Source: Nocardioides sp. YR527 (GTDB taxonomy: Bacteria > Actinomycetota > Actinomycetes > Propionibacteriales > Nocardioidaceae). Taken from it: 64,000 bases of DNA. The number at the start of each line of letters is the position of its first letter. Within the stretch, counting starts at the first letter, position 1. The DNA lies in the NCBI RefSeq assembly GCF_900101045.1, contig NZ_FNFN01000003.1:62001-126000 (forward strand), read 5' to 3'. Under the pieces are notes generated by a model that worked only from the letters and a program-made list of their open reading frames with translations, was not told the origin of the DNA and searched no databases. The position numbers and the translations under genes are program-made. Below, piece by piece: positions 50,977 through 58,941 of this stretch.

Positions 50977-52167
50977 ATGGACCTGACCTACTCCGCCGAG
51001 GACGAGGCGTTCCGTGCCGAGGTGCGCGAGTGGCTGGCCGACCATCTGGTCGGCGAGTGGGCCGCGCTGCGCGGCACCGGCGGGAACGGCCGCGACCACG
51101 AGTCGTACGAGGGGCGGCTGGCGTGGAACCGCTACCTGTCCTCACACGGGTGGACCTGTCTGGGGTGGCCCGAGGAGCACGGCGGGCGCGGCCTGCCGCT
51201 GTTCCAGCAGGTGATCTTCCATGAGGAGTACGCCCGGGCGGACGCCCCGGTCCGGATCAACCATCTCGGTGAGGAGCTGCTCGGCCCGACCTTGATCGCC
51301 CATGGGACCGACGCCCAGAAGGCGCGGTTCCTGCCGAAGATCGTGGCCGTGGAGGAACTGTGGTGCCAGGGCTACTCCGAGCCCGGCGCGGGCTCCGACC
51401 TGGCCGGCGTCCGGACCCGGGCAACGCTGGACGGCGACAGATGGGTCGTCGACGGCCAGAAGGTCTGGACGTCGAACGCCCACCTCTCCGACTGGTGCTT
51501 CGTGGTGTGCCGGACCGAACCGGGATCGTCACGGCATCACGGGCTGTCCTATCTGCTCGTGCCGATGGCGCAACCCGGCGTCGACGTACGCCCGATCGAG
51601 CAGCTCACCGGCACCTCCGAGTTCAACGAGGTCTTCTTCGACGGCGCCGTCACCGACGCGGACCTGGTGGTCGGCGAGCCGGGCGACGGCTGGAAGGTCG
51701 CGATGGCGACCCTCGGGTTCGAGCGCGGGGTCTCCACGATCGGCCAACAGGTCGGGTTCGCGCGCGAGCTGGAGACGGTCGAGGAGGCCGCGCGAGCGAA
51801 CGGCGCCATCGACGACCCCGGCATCGCCTCCCGACTCAGCCAGGCCCACGTCGGGCTGGAGGTGCTCCGGCTGCACGCGCTGCGGACCCTCTCCGCGTAC
51901 GACTCCGGCTCCTCCGGCCCCGAGGCGAGCGTCTCCAAGCTGCTCTGGGCCCGGTGGCACCGCGACCTCGGCGAGCTGGCGATGGACGTCGTCGGGCTCG
52001 CCGGGCTGACCACCGGCGAGGACTACGCCCTCGACCGGCTCCAGTCCCTATACCTCTTCTCCCGCGCCGACACGATCTACGGCGGCTCGGACGAGATCCA
52101 ACGGAACATCATCGCCGAGCGCGTGCTCGGCCTGCCCAGAGAACCACGCAGAGAGGCCCGTGCATGA
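50977..52167 (+). CDS. fadE30: Acyl-CoA dehydrogenase FadE30-like
   Basis: The 396-residue enzyme starts MDLTYSAEDEAFRAEVREWL at ATG 50977. The sequence 'ELWCQGYSEPGAGSDLAGVRTRATLDGDRWVVDGQKVWTSNAHLSDWCFVV' and the C-terminal 'RADTIYGGSDEIQRNIIAERVLGLPRE' closely follow mycobacterial FadE30 (385). FadE30 introduces the double bond in the propionyl side chain of the HIP-type CoA thioester, the first beta-oxidation step after FadD3. It heads the operon with an SDR and fadA6; its stop overlaps the SDR ATG. Confidence 0.88.
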   Translation: MDLTYSAEDEAFRAEVREWLADHLVGEWAALRGTGGNGRDHESYEGRLAWNRYLSSHGWTCLGWPEEHGGRGLPLFQQVIFHEEYARADAPVRINHLGEELLGPTLIAHGTDAQKARFLPKIVAVEELWCQGYSEPGAGSDLAGVRTRATLDGDRWVVDGQKVWTSNAHLSDWCFVVCRTEPGSSRHHGLSYLLVPMAQPGVDVRPIEQLTGTSEFNEVFFDGAVTDADLVVGEPGDGWKVAMATLGFERGVSTIGQQVGFARELETVEEAARANGAIDDPGIASRLSQAHVGLEVLRLHALRTLSAYDSGSSGPEASVSKLLWARWHRDLGELAMDVVGLAGLTTGEDYALDRLQSLYLFSRADTIYGGSDEIQRNIIAERVLGLPREPRREARA

Positions 52168-52958
52168 AGCCGGAACAGCCAACCCCCGCGTACGTCCCCG
52201 GCCACTCGCTCCTGGAGGGCCGGGTCGTCGTCGTGACCGCCGCCGCCGGTGCGGGGATCGGGGCGGCGGTGGTGCGGAAGGTGCTCGAGGAGGGGGCCAA
52301 GGCGGTCGTCGTCTCGGACACCCACGAGCGACGGCTCAAGGAGTCGCGCGATGCCCTCGCCGAGGAGTTCGGGGAAGACCGGATCACGGCCGTGACCTGC
52401 GATGTCACCCAGGAGGACCAGGTCCAGGCGCTGCTCGACGCGGCTGAGCCGTACGGCGGTGTCGACGTGATGATCAACAACGCCGGCCTCGGCGGGACCG
52501 CGTCGGTGCTGGAGATGACCGACGACCAGTGGGGGAAGGTTCTCGACATCACTCTGACCGGGACGTTCCGGTGCATCCGGGCCGTCGGGCAGCGGTTCGT
52601 GGCCGCCGGGAAGCGCGGCGTGATCGTCAACAACGCCTCCGTCATCGGCTGGCGAGCCCAGGAGGGGCAGGCGCACTACGCCGCCGCCAAGGCCGGCGTG
52701 ATGGCGCTGACCCGCTCCGCCGCCGCCGACCTCGCGCCGCACGGGATCCGCGTCAACGCGGTCTCGCCGTCGCTCGCGATGCATCCGTTCCTGGAGAAGG
52801 TCACCTCGCCCGAGCTGCTCGTCGAGCTCAAGGGCCGCGAGGCGTTCGGCCGTGCCGCCGAGCCCTGGGAGGTCGCCAACGTCATGGTCTTCCTGGCCAG
52901 CGACTACTCGTCCTACATGACCGGCGAGGTCCTCTCGGTGAGCAGCCAACATGCCTAG
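52164..52958 (+). CDS. ipdF: SDR family oxidoreductase, IpdF candidate
   Basis: The 264-residue short-chain dehydrogenase has an unusual cofactor motif 'VVTAAAGAGIGAAVVRK', 'VMINNAGLGGTASVLEM', the catalytic serine in 'GVIVNNASVIGWRAQEGQAHYAAAKAGV' and the Y-x-x-x-K. Size and the fadE30-SDR-fadA6 context match Rv3559c (IpdF), proposed to interconvert the 5-hydroxy and 5-oxo forms of the HIP-derived CoA thioester. It overlaps the fadE30 stop by 4 bp. A palindromic element separates it from fadA6. Confidence 0.83.
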   Translation: MKPEQPTPAYVPGHSLLEGRVVVVTAAAGAGIGAAVVRKVLEEGAKAVVVSDTHERRLKESRDALAEEFGEDRITAVTCDVTQEDQVQALLDAAEPYGGVDVMINNAGLGGTASVLEMTDDQWGKVLDITLTGTFRCIRAVGQRFVAAGKRGVIVNNASVIGWRAQEGQAHYAAAKAGVMALTRSAAADLAPHGIRVNAVSPSLAMHPFLEKVTSPELLVELKGREAFGRAAEPWEVANVMVFLASDYSSYMTGEVLSVSSQHA

Positions 52959-52970
52959 CAACACCCCGCT

Positions 52971-53092
52971 GGTCGAGCCGGGAGGCCGCCTGCGGCCGAG
53001 CGTGTCGAGACCAACACAGTCCCATCGAGCGCCGCAGGGACCGTGTTGGTCTCGACACGACGTCGCTCGTACCTCACGACGTCGGCTCGACC
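52971..53092. repeat. Palindromic element between the ipdF candidate and fadA6 (same family as in fadE32)
   Basis: The inner arms GTGTCGAGACCAACAC (53002-53017) and GTGTTGGTCTCGACAC (53043-53058) pair perfectly. The dyad extends to GGTCGAGCC (52971) and GGCTCGACC (ends 53092). The arm sequence equals that of the insertion in fadE32 but in the opposite nesting. It fills most of the 158-bp gap before fadA6; nothing else is seen there. Confidence 0.82.
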
Positions 53093-53116
53093 GACGTGGG
53101 TCAAGGAGTCAGAACA

Positions 53117-54265
53117 TTGCCTGAGGCATTCATCATCGACGCCGTCCGTACGCCGGTAGGCAAGCGCGGCGGCGCGCTGGCCGGCCTCCACCCGGCCGAC
53201 CTGGGCGCCCACTCGCTGGCCGCGCTCGTCGACCGCACCGGGATCGATCCGGGGGCCGTCGACGACGTGATCATGGGCTGCTGCGACACCATCGGCGGCC
53301 AGGCCGGCGACGTGGCGCGGACCGCGTGGCTGGTCGCCGGGCTGCCCGACCATGTGCCGGGCGTGACCGTCGACCGGCAGTGCGGCTCCTCGCAGCAGGC
53401 GGTGCACTTCGCGGCTCAGGGCGTCATGTCCGGGACGCAGGACCTGGTGGTCGCGGGTGGGCTGCAGAACATGTCCGCGATCCCGATATCGGCGGCGATG
53501 CTGGTGGGCCAGCAGTACGGGTTCAGCACTCCCTTCGCCGAGTCGCCCGGCTGGGTGAAGCGCTACGGCGACCAGGAGGTCTCCCAGTTCCGCTCCGCCG
53601 AGATGATCGCCGAGAAGTGGGACGTCTTGCGCGAGGACATGGAGGCCTACGCGCTCGCCTCCCACCAGCGCGCGAAGACCGCGATCGCCGAGGGACGTTT
53701 CGACCGGGAGATCGTGCCGGTCGGTGACTTCGCCGTCGACCAGTGTCCCCGCGAGACCTCGCTGGAGAAGATGGCCTCGCTGGAGCCGCTCGCTCCCGGC
53801 GGACGGATCACCGCCGCCGTCGCCTCCCAGATCTGCGACGCCTCCTCAGCGCTGCTGGTCGCCTCGGCCGCGGCCGTACGCACCTTCGGCCTCACCCCGC
53901 GAGCTCGGATCCACCACCTCTCGGTCCGCGGCGACGACCCGGTCTGGATGCTCACCGGCCCGATCGAGGCCACCCGCCATGCGCTGGCCAAGACCGGCCT
54001 GTCGGTCGACGACATCGACCTGTTCGAGTGCAACGAGGCCTTCGCCTCCGTCGTCCTGGCGTGGATGAAGGAGCTCGACGTCCCGCATTCCAAGGTGAAT
54101 GTGAATGGCGGCGGCATCGCCCTGGGCCACCCCATCGGCGCCACCGGAACCCGGCTGATGACGACCCTGCTCAACGAGCTCGAGCGCACCGGTGGCCGCT
54201 ACGGTCTGCAGACCATGTGCGAGGGCGGCGGTCAGGCCAACGTCACGATCATCGAGCGGTTGTGA
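53117..54265 (+). CDS. fadA6: Thiolase FadA6-like
   Basis: The 382-residue thiolase starts at TTG 53117 with AAGGAG 8 nt upstream. It opens with PEAFIIDAVRTPVGKRGGAL and carries the nucleophile in 'VDRQCGSSQQAVHFAAQG', 'CNEAFASVVLAWMKEL', 'VNGGGIALGHPIGATGTRL' and 'YGLQTMCEGGGQANVTIIERL'. This matches FadA6 (Rv3556c) closely. FadA6 is thought to thiolyse the open-chain beta-keto acyl-CoA after ring C cleavage. It is third in the fadE30 operon. Its 3' end overlaps the convergent yidC gene by 17 bp. Confidence 0.88.
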   Translation: MPEAFIIDAVRTPVGKRGGALAGLHPADLGAHSLAALVDRTGIDPGAVDDVIMGCCDTIGGQAGDVARTAWLVAGLPDHVPGVTVDRQCGSSQQAVHFAAQGVMSGTQDLVVAGGLQNMSAIPISAAMLVGQQYGFSTPFAESPGWVKRYGDQEVSQFRSAEMIAEKWDVLREDMEAYALASHQRAKTAIAEGRFDREIVPVGDFAVDQCPRETSLEKMASLEPLAPGGRITAAVASQICDASSALLVASAAAVRTFGLTPRARIHHLSVRGDDPVWMLTGPIEATRHALAKTGLSVDDIDLFECNEAFASVVLAWMKELDVPHSKVNVNGGGIALGHPIGATGTRLMTTLLNELERTGGRYGLQTMCEGGGQANVTIIERL

Positions 54266-55082
54266 GCACGGCTCGCTTCTCGTGTCGCTTCTCGGCGCGT
54301 GCTGCGGCGGGGGAGCCGGGGGTGGGGAACCAGCGGTGGATGACCGCGGCCTGACCGGCGGTCCACAGGCCGCTGATGACCCAGTAGACCAGCAGGGCGA
54401 GGGGGACGCTGCTGCCGGCCAGGAGCATGCCGCCGGCGGAGATGACCGGCATCATCTCCTGGATCCGGATCATCGACTCGGGCATGTCGGCGCGCACCAT
54501 GTTGGGCAGGACCCACAGCCGCTGGCTGAGGTAACTGACCAGTGCGGCGGTGGCGGCGAGGCCGAGGGTGATCACCAGATGGGTCGTGTCACCGGAGAGG
54601 TAGCCGTGGCCGGTCAGCGGCGCGCCCAGGAAGGTCGCGTTCCCGAGCGAGGCGACCAGCGAGTCGTTCATCACGCCGACCGCGTTGTTCCGGCTGACGT
54701 CGGAGAGCAGGTGGTAGAGCGCCAGGAAGATCGGCAGCTGGGCGAAGGCGGCGAGCATCGCGAAGCGGGGTACGCCGTGCTCCTCGTTGATCTTTCGACG
54801 CTCCTCCATCATCGCCATCATGTCGGCCTGGCTCGCGCTGCCGGAGGAGTTCTTCTTGGCGTACTTCTTGGTCAGTGCCTGCATCTGTGGACGGGCGCGG
54901 GCGGAGGCGTGGGCGGTGCGTACGCCGCGGATCGTCAACGGCAGGAGGGCGAGCCTGACCAGGACGACGACGGCGGCGATGGCCAGCAGCCAGCTGGCGT
55001 TGTCGCCCGCGAAGGACAGGACGTGGTGGGCGCCGGCGAGGACGGCCGCGAGGGCGTGCGACAAGGGGGCGAGAACGGACAT
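54249..55082 (-). CDS. YidC/Oxa1 family membrane insertase (paralogue)
   Basis: The 277-residue protein has five predicted spans: near 22-42, 105-125 (LAAFAQLPIFLALYHLLSD), 145-165, 185-200 and 212-235. A positively charged cytoplasmic loop includes 'RPQMQALTKKYAKKNSSG'. The family's hydrophilic groove arginine could be that in 'LLPLTIRGVRTAH'. Lacking an rpmH/rnpA context, it is probably a second YidC copy rather than the housekeeping one. The companion gene upstream encodes a small DUF6412 protein. Its 3' end lies inside the end of fadA6. Confidence 0.87.
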   Translation of the reverse strand: MSVLAPLSHALAAVLAGAHHVLSFAGDNASWLLAIAAVVVLVRLALLPLTIRGVRTAHASARARPQMQALTKKYAKKNSSGSASQADMMAMMEERRKINEEHGVPRFAMLAAFAQLPIFLALYHLLSDVSRNNAVGVMNDSLVASLGNATFLGAPLTGHGYLSGDTTHLVITLGLAATAALVSYLSQRLWVLPNMVRADMPESMIRIQEMMPVISAGGMLLAGSSVPLALLVYWVISGLWTAGQAAVIHRWFPTPGSPAAARAEKRHEKRAVLTTAR

Positions 55083-55138
55083 GGGTGTGCTCCTGAGGTG
55101 AGTGGGTAGGTCTGACGGGCTCGCTGGTGGGCGAGCGG

Positions 55139-55426
55139 TCAGACCTGCTCAGGGGCGCGCGGACGGCGCGGGGAGCACACCGGGTCGGTGACCCGGGCAG
55201 CAAGATGATGAGGTCCGTCGGACACGTCCGGCGGGACCGTCGAACGCGCCCTCACCAGGGCGAACGCACTGACGTTGTGAAGCGCTCCGACGGCGACGGC
55301 CGCGAGCGCGGTCGAGACGGCGATGGTGAGCAGCGCCTGCTCGGGATCGACGCTCATCAGCGCCGGGAGCATCAGCGTGAAAAGTGCGACGAGCGCGATG
55401 CGTACGCGGCTCGTCTCGGTCTTCAC
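55139..55426 (-). CDS. Small DUF6412-type membrane protein
   Basis: The 95-residue protein has one or two hydrophobic segments ('VRIALVALFTLMLPALMSV' and 'LLTIAVSTALAAVAVGALHNVSAFALV') and a charged proline-rich tail. It lies 56 bp upstream of the yidC paralogue on the same strand; DUF6412 proteins and YidC paralogues are often adjacent in actinobacteria. The function is unknown. Confidence 0.65.
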   Translation of the reverse strand: MKTETSRVRIALVALFTLMLPALMSVDPEQALLTIAVSTALAAVAVGALHNVSAFALVRARSTVPPDVSDGPHHLAARVTDPVCSPRRPRAPEQV

Positions 55427-55461
55427 GACTCACACTGTACCGATCGTGGTCAACCAGCGCC

Positions 55462-56031
55462 TCATCTCAGGTCACGGCGCATCAGCACGCGCGGGTGGCC
55501 GGCGAGGACCGAGGTGGTGTCGGCGGCCCAGGAGAATCCCGCGGCCTCGAAGTTCTTGCGGATCCCCGCGTACGCCATGGTCAGGTCGACCTTCGCGCCC
55601 TGGTTGTCGAGCGGGTAGGCCTCGATGGCCGGGGCGCCGCGGTCGCGCGCGAAGTCGACGGCACCCTCGATGAGCGTGTGCGAGATGCCCGTGCCGCGGT
55701 GGCCCGGCCGGACCCGGATGCACCACAGCGACCAGACCGGGAGGTCGTCGACGTGCGGGATCTTCCGGTTGCGGGCGAAGGACGTGTCGGCGCGCGGCGC
55801 GACGGCGGCCCAGCCGACGGGCTCCTCGCCGTCGTAGGCGAGCACGCCCAGCGGGCCCTGCTCGAGCAGGCCGCGTACGTGCTCCCCGCGCGCCGGCCCC
55901 TGCAGCTCGTTGTTGAGCTTCGACGGGATCCGGTAGCTCAGGCACCAGCACACGCTGGCGTCGGGGCGTTTGGGGCCGACGAGAGCGCGTACGTCCTCGA
56001 ACACCGTCGCCGGGCGAACCTCGATGGCCAT
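55462..56031 (-). CDS. GNAT family N-acetyltransferase
   Basis: The 189-residue protein has the acetyl-CoA-binding motif 'WCIRVRPGHRGTGISHTLIEGAVDFARDRGA' (R-x-x-G-x-G/S) near 103-133, and C-terminal 'GIRKNFEAAGFSWAADTTS', typical of GNAT strand beta-6. 'GVLAYDGEEPVGWAAVAPR' is the central beta-turn. The substrate is unknown. It lies 16 bp downstream of ipdC on the same strand, so it may be read with the echA20-ipdC message without belonging to the pathway. Confidence 0.85.
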   Translation of the reverse strand: MAIEVRPATVFEDVRALVGPKRPDASVCWCLSYRIPSKLNNELQGPARGEHVRGLLEQGPLGVLAYDGEEPVGWAAVAPRADTSFARNRKIPHVDDLPVWSLWCIRVRPGHRGTGISHTLIEGAVDFARDRGAPAIEAYPLDNQGAKVDLTMAYAGIRKNFEAAGFSWAADTTSVLAGHPRVLMRRDLR

Positions 56032-56047
56032 GGGTCCACCCTGAGGC

Positions 56048-57118
56048 TCAGGCGCGGGTCGCGTCCAGGTGTTTGAGGCGGTCGGCGGCCTGGGCGACGA
56101 TGCGGTCGACCAGCTCCTCGCAGGTGGGGAGGTCGTCGAGGAGGCCGACGACCTGGCCGCTGGAGAGCATCCCGGCGTTCGTGTCGCCCTCGACCAGGCC
56201 AGCGCGGAGCAGCATGGGGGTGTTGGCGGCCAGGACCACCTCGGCCCAGGTGCGGTCGCCGCCGTGGACCATCGCGCGGCCGTCCTTGATCAGGGTGCGC
56301 CAGGGGAGGCCGGACATCTGCTGGAACTGCCGGGTGCGCTTGAGCGTGCGCAGCAGCTTCGCGGTGATGCCCTCCTTCTCGAGCGTGTCGATGAACTCGG
56401 TGCGGAGCAGGCGGTGCGGCATCCCGTCTGCCTTGGTGGTCACGACGGTGCCGTCGAGGCCGAAGCTCAGGTAGCGCCGTCGGACGTCCTCGGGGACGGC
56501 CGAGTCGGCGGTGAGCAGGAAGCGTGTGCCCATGCCGATCCCGGCGGCGCCGTAGGCCATGGCCGCGGCGAGTCCGCGGCCGTCGAAGAAACCGCCCGCG
56601 GCGACGACGGGGATGTCGACGGCGTCCAGGACGCTCGGGAGGAGCAGGGTCGTCGGGACCGCGCCGGTGTGGCCGCCGCCCTCGCCGCCCTGGATCATCA
56701 CCATGTCGGCGCCCCAGCCCGCCACCTTCTTGGCGTGCTTGGCCGCGCCGATCGAGGGCATCACGACGATGTCGTGCTCCTTGAGCTTGCTGATCAGCTC
56801 GGGCTTGGGTGCCAGCGCGAAGCTCGCGACCTTCACGTCGTGGTCGATGAGCAGCCGGCAGCGGTCGGGGGCGTCCGAGGCGTCGGCGCGCAAGTTGACG
56901 CCGAACGGCTTGTCGGTGCGGCCCTTGACCTCGACGATCGCCTTCTCCAGCTCGACGAGGGTCATCGTGGCCGAGGCCAGGATGCCGAGCGCGCCCGCGT
57001 TGGCGGTCGCGGAGACGAGCCGCGGGCCGGCGACCCAGCCCATCCCGGTCTGGACGATCGGGTGGTCGACCCCGGTCAGCTCGGTGAGCCGGGTGCGGAA
57101 GGTCTGGGCGGTGCTCAT
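56048..57118 (-). CDS. ipdC: IpdC, FMN-dependent nitronate monooxygenase-family enzyme
   Basis: The 356-residue TIM-barrel flavoprotein starts at ATG 57118. It shows 'HPIVQTGMGWVAGPRLVSATANAGALG', 'GADMVMIQGGEGGGHTG' with the conserved glycine-rich FMN loop, and 'IPVVAAGGFFDGRGLAAAMAYGAAGIGMGTRFL'. It is the size of mycobacterial IpdC (355), which acts on the CoA thioester before ring D opening, probably as an oxidoreductase on the 5-hydroxy/oxo intermediate. It overlaps the echA20 stop by 4 bp. Confidence 0.87.
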   Translation of the reverse strand: MSTAQTFRTRLTELTGVDHPIVQTGMGWVAGPRLVSATANAGALGILASATMTLVELEKAIVEVKGRTDKPFGVNLRADASDAPDRCRLLIDHDVKVASFALAPKPELISKLKEHDIVVMPSIGAAKHAKKVAGWGADMVMIQGGEGGGHTGAVPTTLLLPSVLDAVDIPVVAAGGFFDGRGLAAAMAYGAAGIGMGTRFLLTADSAVPEDVRRRYLSFGLDGTVVTTKADGMPHRLLRTEFIDTLEKEGITAKLLRTLKRTRQFQQMSGLPWRTLIKDGRAMVHGGDRTWAEVVLAANTPMLLRAGLVEGDTNAGMLSSGQVVGLLDDLPTCEELVDRIVAQAADRLKHLDATRA

Positions 57119-57858
57119 CGGCCATCCTTCACGAAGGCGTCGCGGCGCTCGTCGGCCACGCCGGCGAGGTTGAGCTCGTAGGTGAAGCCCTGCTCGAAGC
57201 GGTAGGAGGCGTTCACGTCGACCGGGTCGATGCCGTTGAGTGCGGCCTTGGCCGCGCGGATCACCTGCGGGTCCTTGGCGGCGATCTGTCGCGCGACCTC
57301 GAGGGCGGCCTCGTCGAGGTCCTCCCGGGGAACGACCTGGTGGACCGATCCCAGCTCGTGCAGGCGCTGGGCGGTGATGGTCTGGGCGGTGAAGTAGAGC
57401 GTACGCAGCATGTGCTGGGGCACCAGACGGCTCAGGTGGGTGGCGGCACCGAGGGCTCCGCGGTCGACCTCGGGTACGCCGAAGAAGGCGTCGTCGCTGG
57501 CCACGATCGTGTCCGCGTTGCCGACCAGGCCGACGCCTCCGCCGAGGCAGAAGCCGTTGACCGCGGCGATCACCGGGACCGGACACTCGTAGATCGCCTT
57601 GAACGCCGCGTAGCAGCCGCGGTTGGCGCCGAGGATGCCCTCGAACCCCTCGATCTGCTGCATCTCCTTGATGTCGACGCCGGCGTTGAATCCCTTGCCC
57701 TCGGCGCGCAGGATCACGACTCGTGCGCCTTGGTCGGCGGCGGCCGTGACGGCGTCGGCGACCTCGAACCAGCCCTTCACCGGCAGCGCGTTCACCGGTG
57801 GGTGGTTCATCGTGACGACGGCGATCTGCTCGTCGGTGATCTCGGTGGAGATGCCCAT
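57115..57858 (-). CDS. echA20: EchA20, steroid ring D hydrolase (crotonase family)
   Basis: The 247-residue crotonase, identical in length to M. tuberculosis EchA20, carries its distinctive sequences 'HPPVNALPVKGWFEVADAV', 'ILRAEGKGFNAGVDIKEMQ', 'PVIAAVNGFCLGGGVGLVGNADTIVASDDAFFGVPEVDRGALGAATHLSRLVPQH' and 'NASYRFEQGFTYELNLAGVADERRDAF'. EchA20 opens steroid ring D by retro-Claisen hydrolysis of HIEC-CoA. It is first in the echA20-ipdC operon, divergent from an SDR, with KstR2-like sites in the 80-bp spacer. Confidence 0.9.
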   Translation of the reverse strand: MGISTEITDEQIAVVTMNHPPVNALPVKGWFEVADAVTAAADQGARVVILRAEGKGFNAGVDIKEMQQIEGFEGILGANRGCYAAFKAIYECPVPVIAAVNGFCLGGGVGLVGNADTIVASDDAFFGVPEVDRGALGAATHLSRLVPQHMLRTLYFTAQTITAQRLHELGSVHQVVPREDLDEAALEVARQIAAKDPQVIRAAKAALNGIDPVDVNASYRFEQGFTYELNLAGVADERRDAFVKDGR

Positions 57859-57874
57859 GGTCCGTTCCTAACCT

Positions 57875-57907
57875 AGCGATTGCTTGGTAGCCTAGCAGTT
57901 GCTTGGT
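57875..57907. promoter_or_regulatory. Tandem KstR2-like sites between echA20 and the SDR
   Basis: AGCGATTGCTTGGT (57875-57888) and AGCAGTTGCTTGGT (57894-57907) are direct repeats 19 bp apart. Each sits in CCTAGC-N2-TTGCTTGGT and keeps one perfect CTTGGT/ACCAAG half of the KstR2 motif. One copy is near each of the divergent starts. Confidence 0.6.
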
Positions 57908-57938
57908 TTCTGAACGCAAGACTGAAAGGGACGCCACC

Positions 57939-58820
57939 ATGGCTCGACTGCTCGAAGGCCGGATCGCGATCGTCACCGGAGCGGGGCGAGGCATCGGCCG
58001 GGCGCACGCTCTCGAGCTCGCCCGTCACGGGGCGAAGGTGGTCGTCAACGACTTCGGCGTCTCGCTCGCGGGCGAAGGCACCGGAGAGTCGCCCGCGTCC
58101 CAGGTGGTCGACGAGATCGTCTCCGCAGGTGGGCAGGCGGTGGCAAACGCCGCCGATGTGGCGGACTTCGCGCAGGCCGAGGCGATGGTGCGACAGGCCA
58201 TCGAGACGTACGGGGGCCTGGACATCCTCGTCAACAACGCCGGATTCGTACGCGACCGGATGCTGGTCAACACCTCCGAGGAGGAGTGGGACGCCGTCAT
58301 CCGGGTGCACCTGAAGGGACACTTCGCGACGCTGCGGCACGCGGGTGCGTACTGGCGGGCCGAGTCGAAGGCCGGGCGCCAGCGGGAGGCCCGGGTCATC
58401 AACACCTCGTCCGGCGCGGGCCTGCAGGGCTCGATCGGACAGGGCACCTACTCGGCGGCCAAGGCCGGGATCGCCGGGCTGACCCTGGTCGCCGCCGCCG
58501 AGATGGTGCGGTACGGCGTCACCGTCAACGCGATCGCACCGGTCGCCAAGACCCGGATGACCGAGGGTGCCTTCGACACTTCCGCGATGGCGCTCCCCGA
58601 GGACAACTCACCCGTCGTCGCCTGGCTCGCCTCCGAGGACGCCCGCGACGTCACCGGCCGCGTCATCGAGATCGACGGCCCGCAGATCACCGTCGAGAAC
58701 GGCTGGGCCCACGGTCCTTCCGCCGACGCCGGCGCCCGCTGGGAGGCCGCAGAGGTCGGGCCCGCTCTCCGCAAGCTGCTCGGTGAGGCCCCGGTCCCCG
58801 AGAACGTCTACGGAGCCTGA
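57939..58820 (+). CDS. SDR family oxidoreductase of the steroid regulon (Rv3548c-like)
   Basis: The 293-residue short-chain dehydrogenase has 'VTGAGRGIGRAHALELARHGAKVVVNDFG', 'ILVNNAGFVRDRMLVNTSEEEWDAVIRVHLKGHF', the serine in 'RVINTSSGAGLQGSIGQGTYSAAKAGI' and Y-x-x-x-K. It starts at ATG 57939 after GAAAGGGA. The VNDFG(V)SLAGEG segment and length resemble Rv3548c and the hydroxyacyl-CoA dehydrogenase part of multifunctional enzymes, consistent with oxidation of a 3-hydroxyacyl-CoA. It is divergent from echA20 and followed by an IR71 element. Confidence 0.84.
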   Translation: MARLLEGRIAIVTGAGRGIGRAHALELARHGAKVVVNDFGVSLAGEGTGESPASQVVDEIVSAGGQAVANAADVADFAQAEAMVRQAIETYGGLDILVNNAGFVRDRMLVNTSEEEWDAVIRVHLKGHFATLRHAGAYWRAESKAGRQREARVINTSSGAGLQGSIGQGTYSAAKAGIAGLTLVAAAEMVRYGVTVNAIAPVAKTRMTEGAFDTSAMALPEDNSPVVAWLASEDARDVTGRVIEIDGPQITVENGWAHGPSADAGARWEAAEVGPALRKLLGEAPVPENVYGA

Positions 58821-58848
58821 CCCGCCGAGATCGGGCCGGTCCGGCACC

Positions 58849-58919
58849 TGTAACACGTCGTTCGTAGGACTATCCGGTCGTTCTGATAGGGCGAGAAGAT
58901 CTACGAACGACGTGTTACA
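58849..58919. repeat. 71-bp inverted-repeat element (IR71), copy 4
   Basis: It is 71 bp. The left arm is identical to copy 1 over at least 35 bases, and the right end CTACGAACGACGTGTTACA also matches copy 1. The inner pairing is disturbed by AGAT in place of AGTC. It lies between the convergent SDR and beta-lactamase genes. Confidence 0.92.
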
Positions 58920-58941
58920 GCTCGACGGCCGCCGCGGCAGG

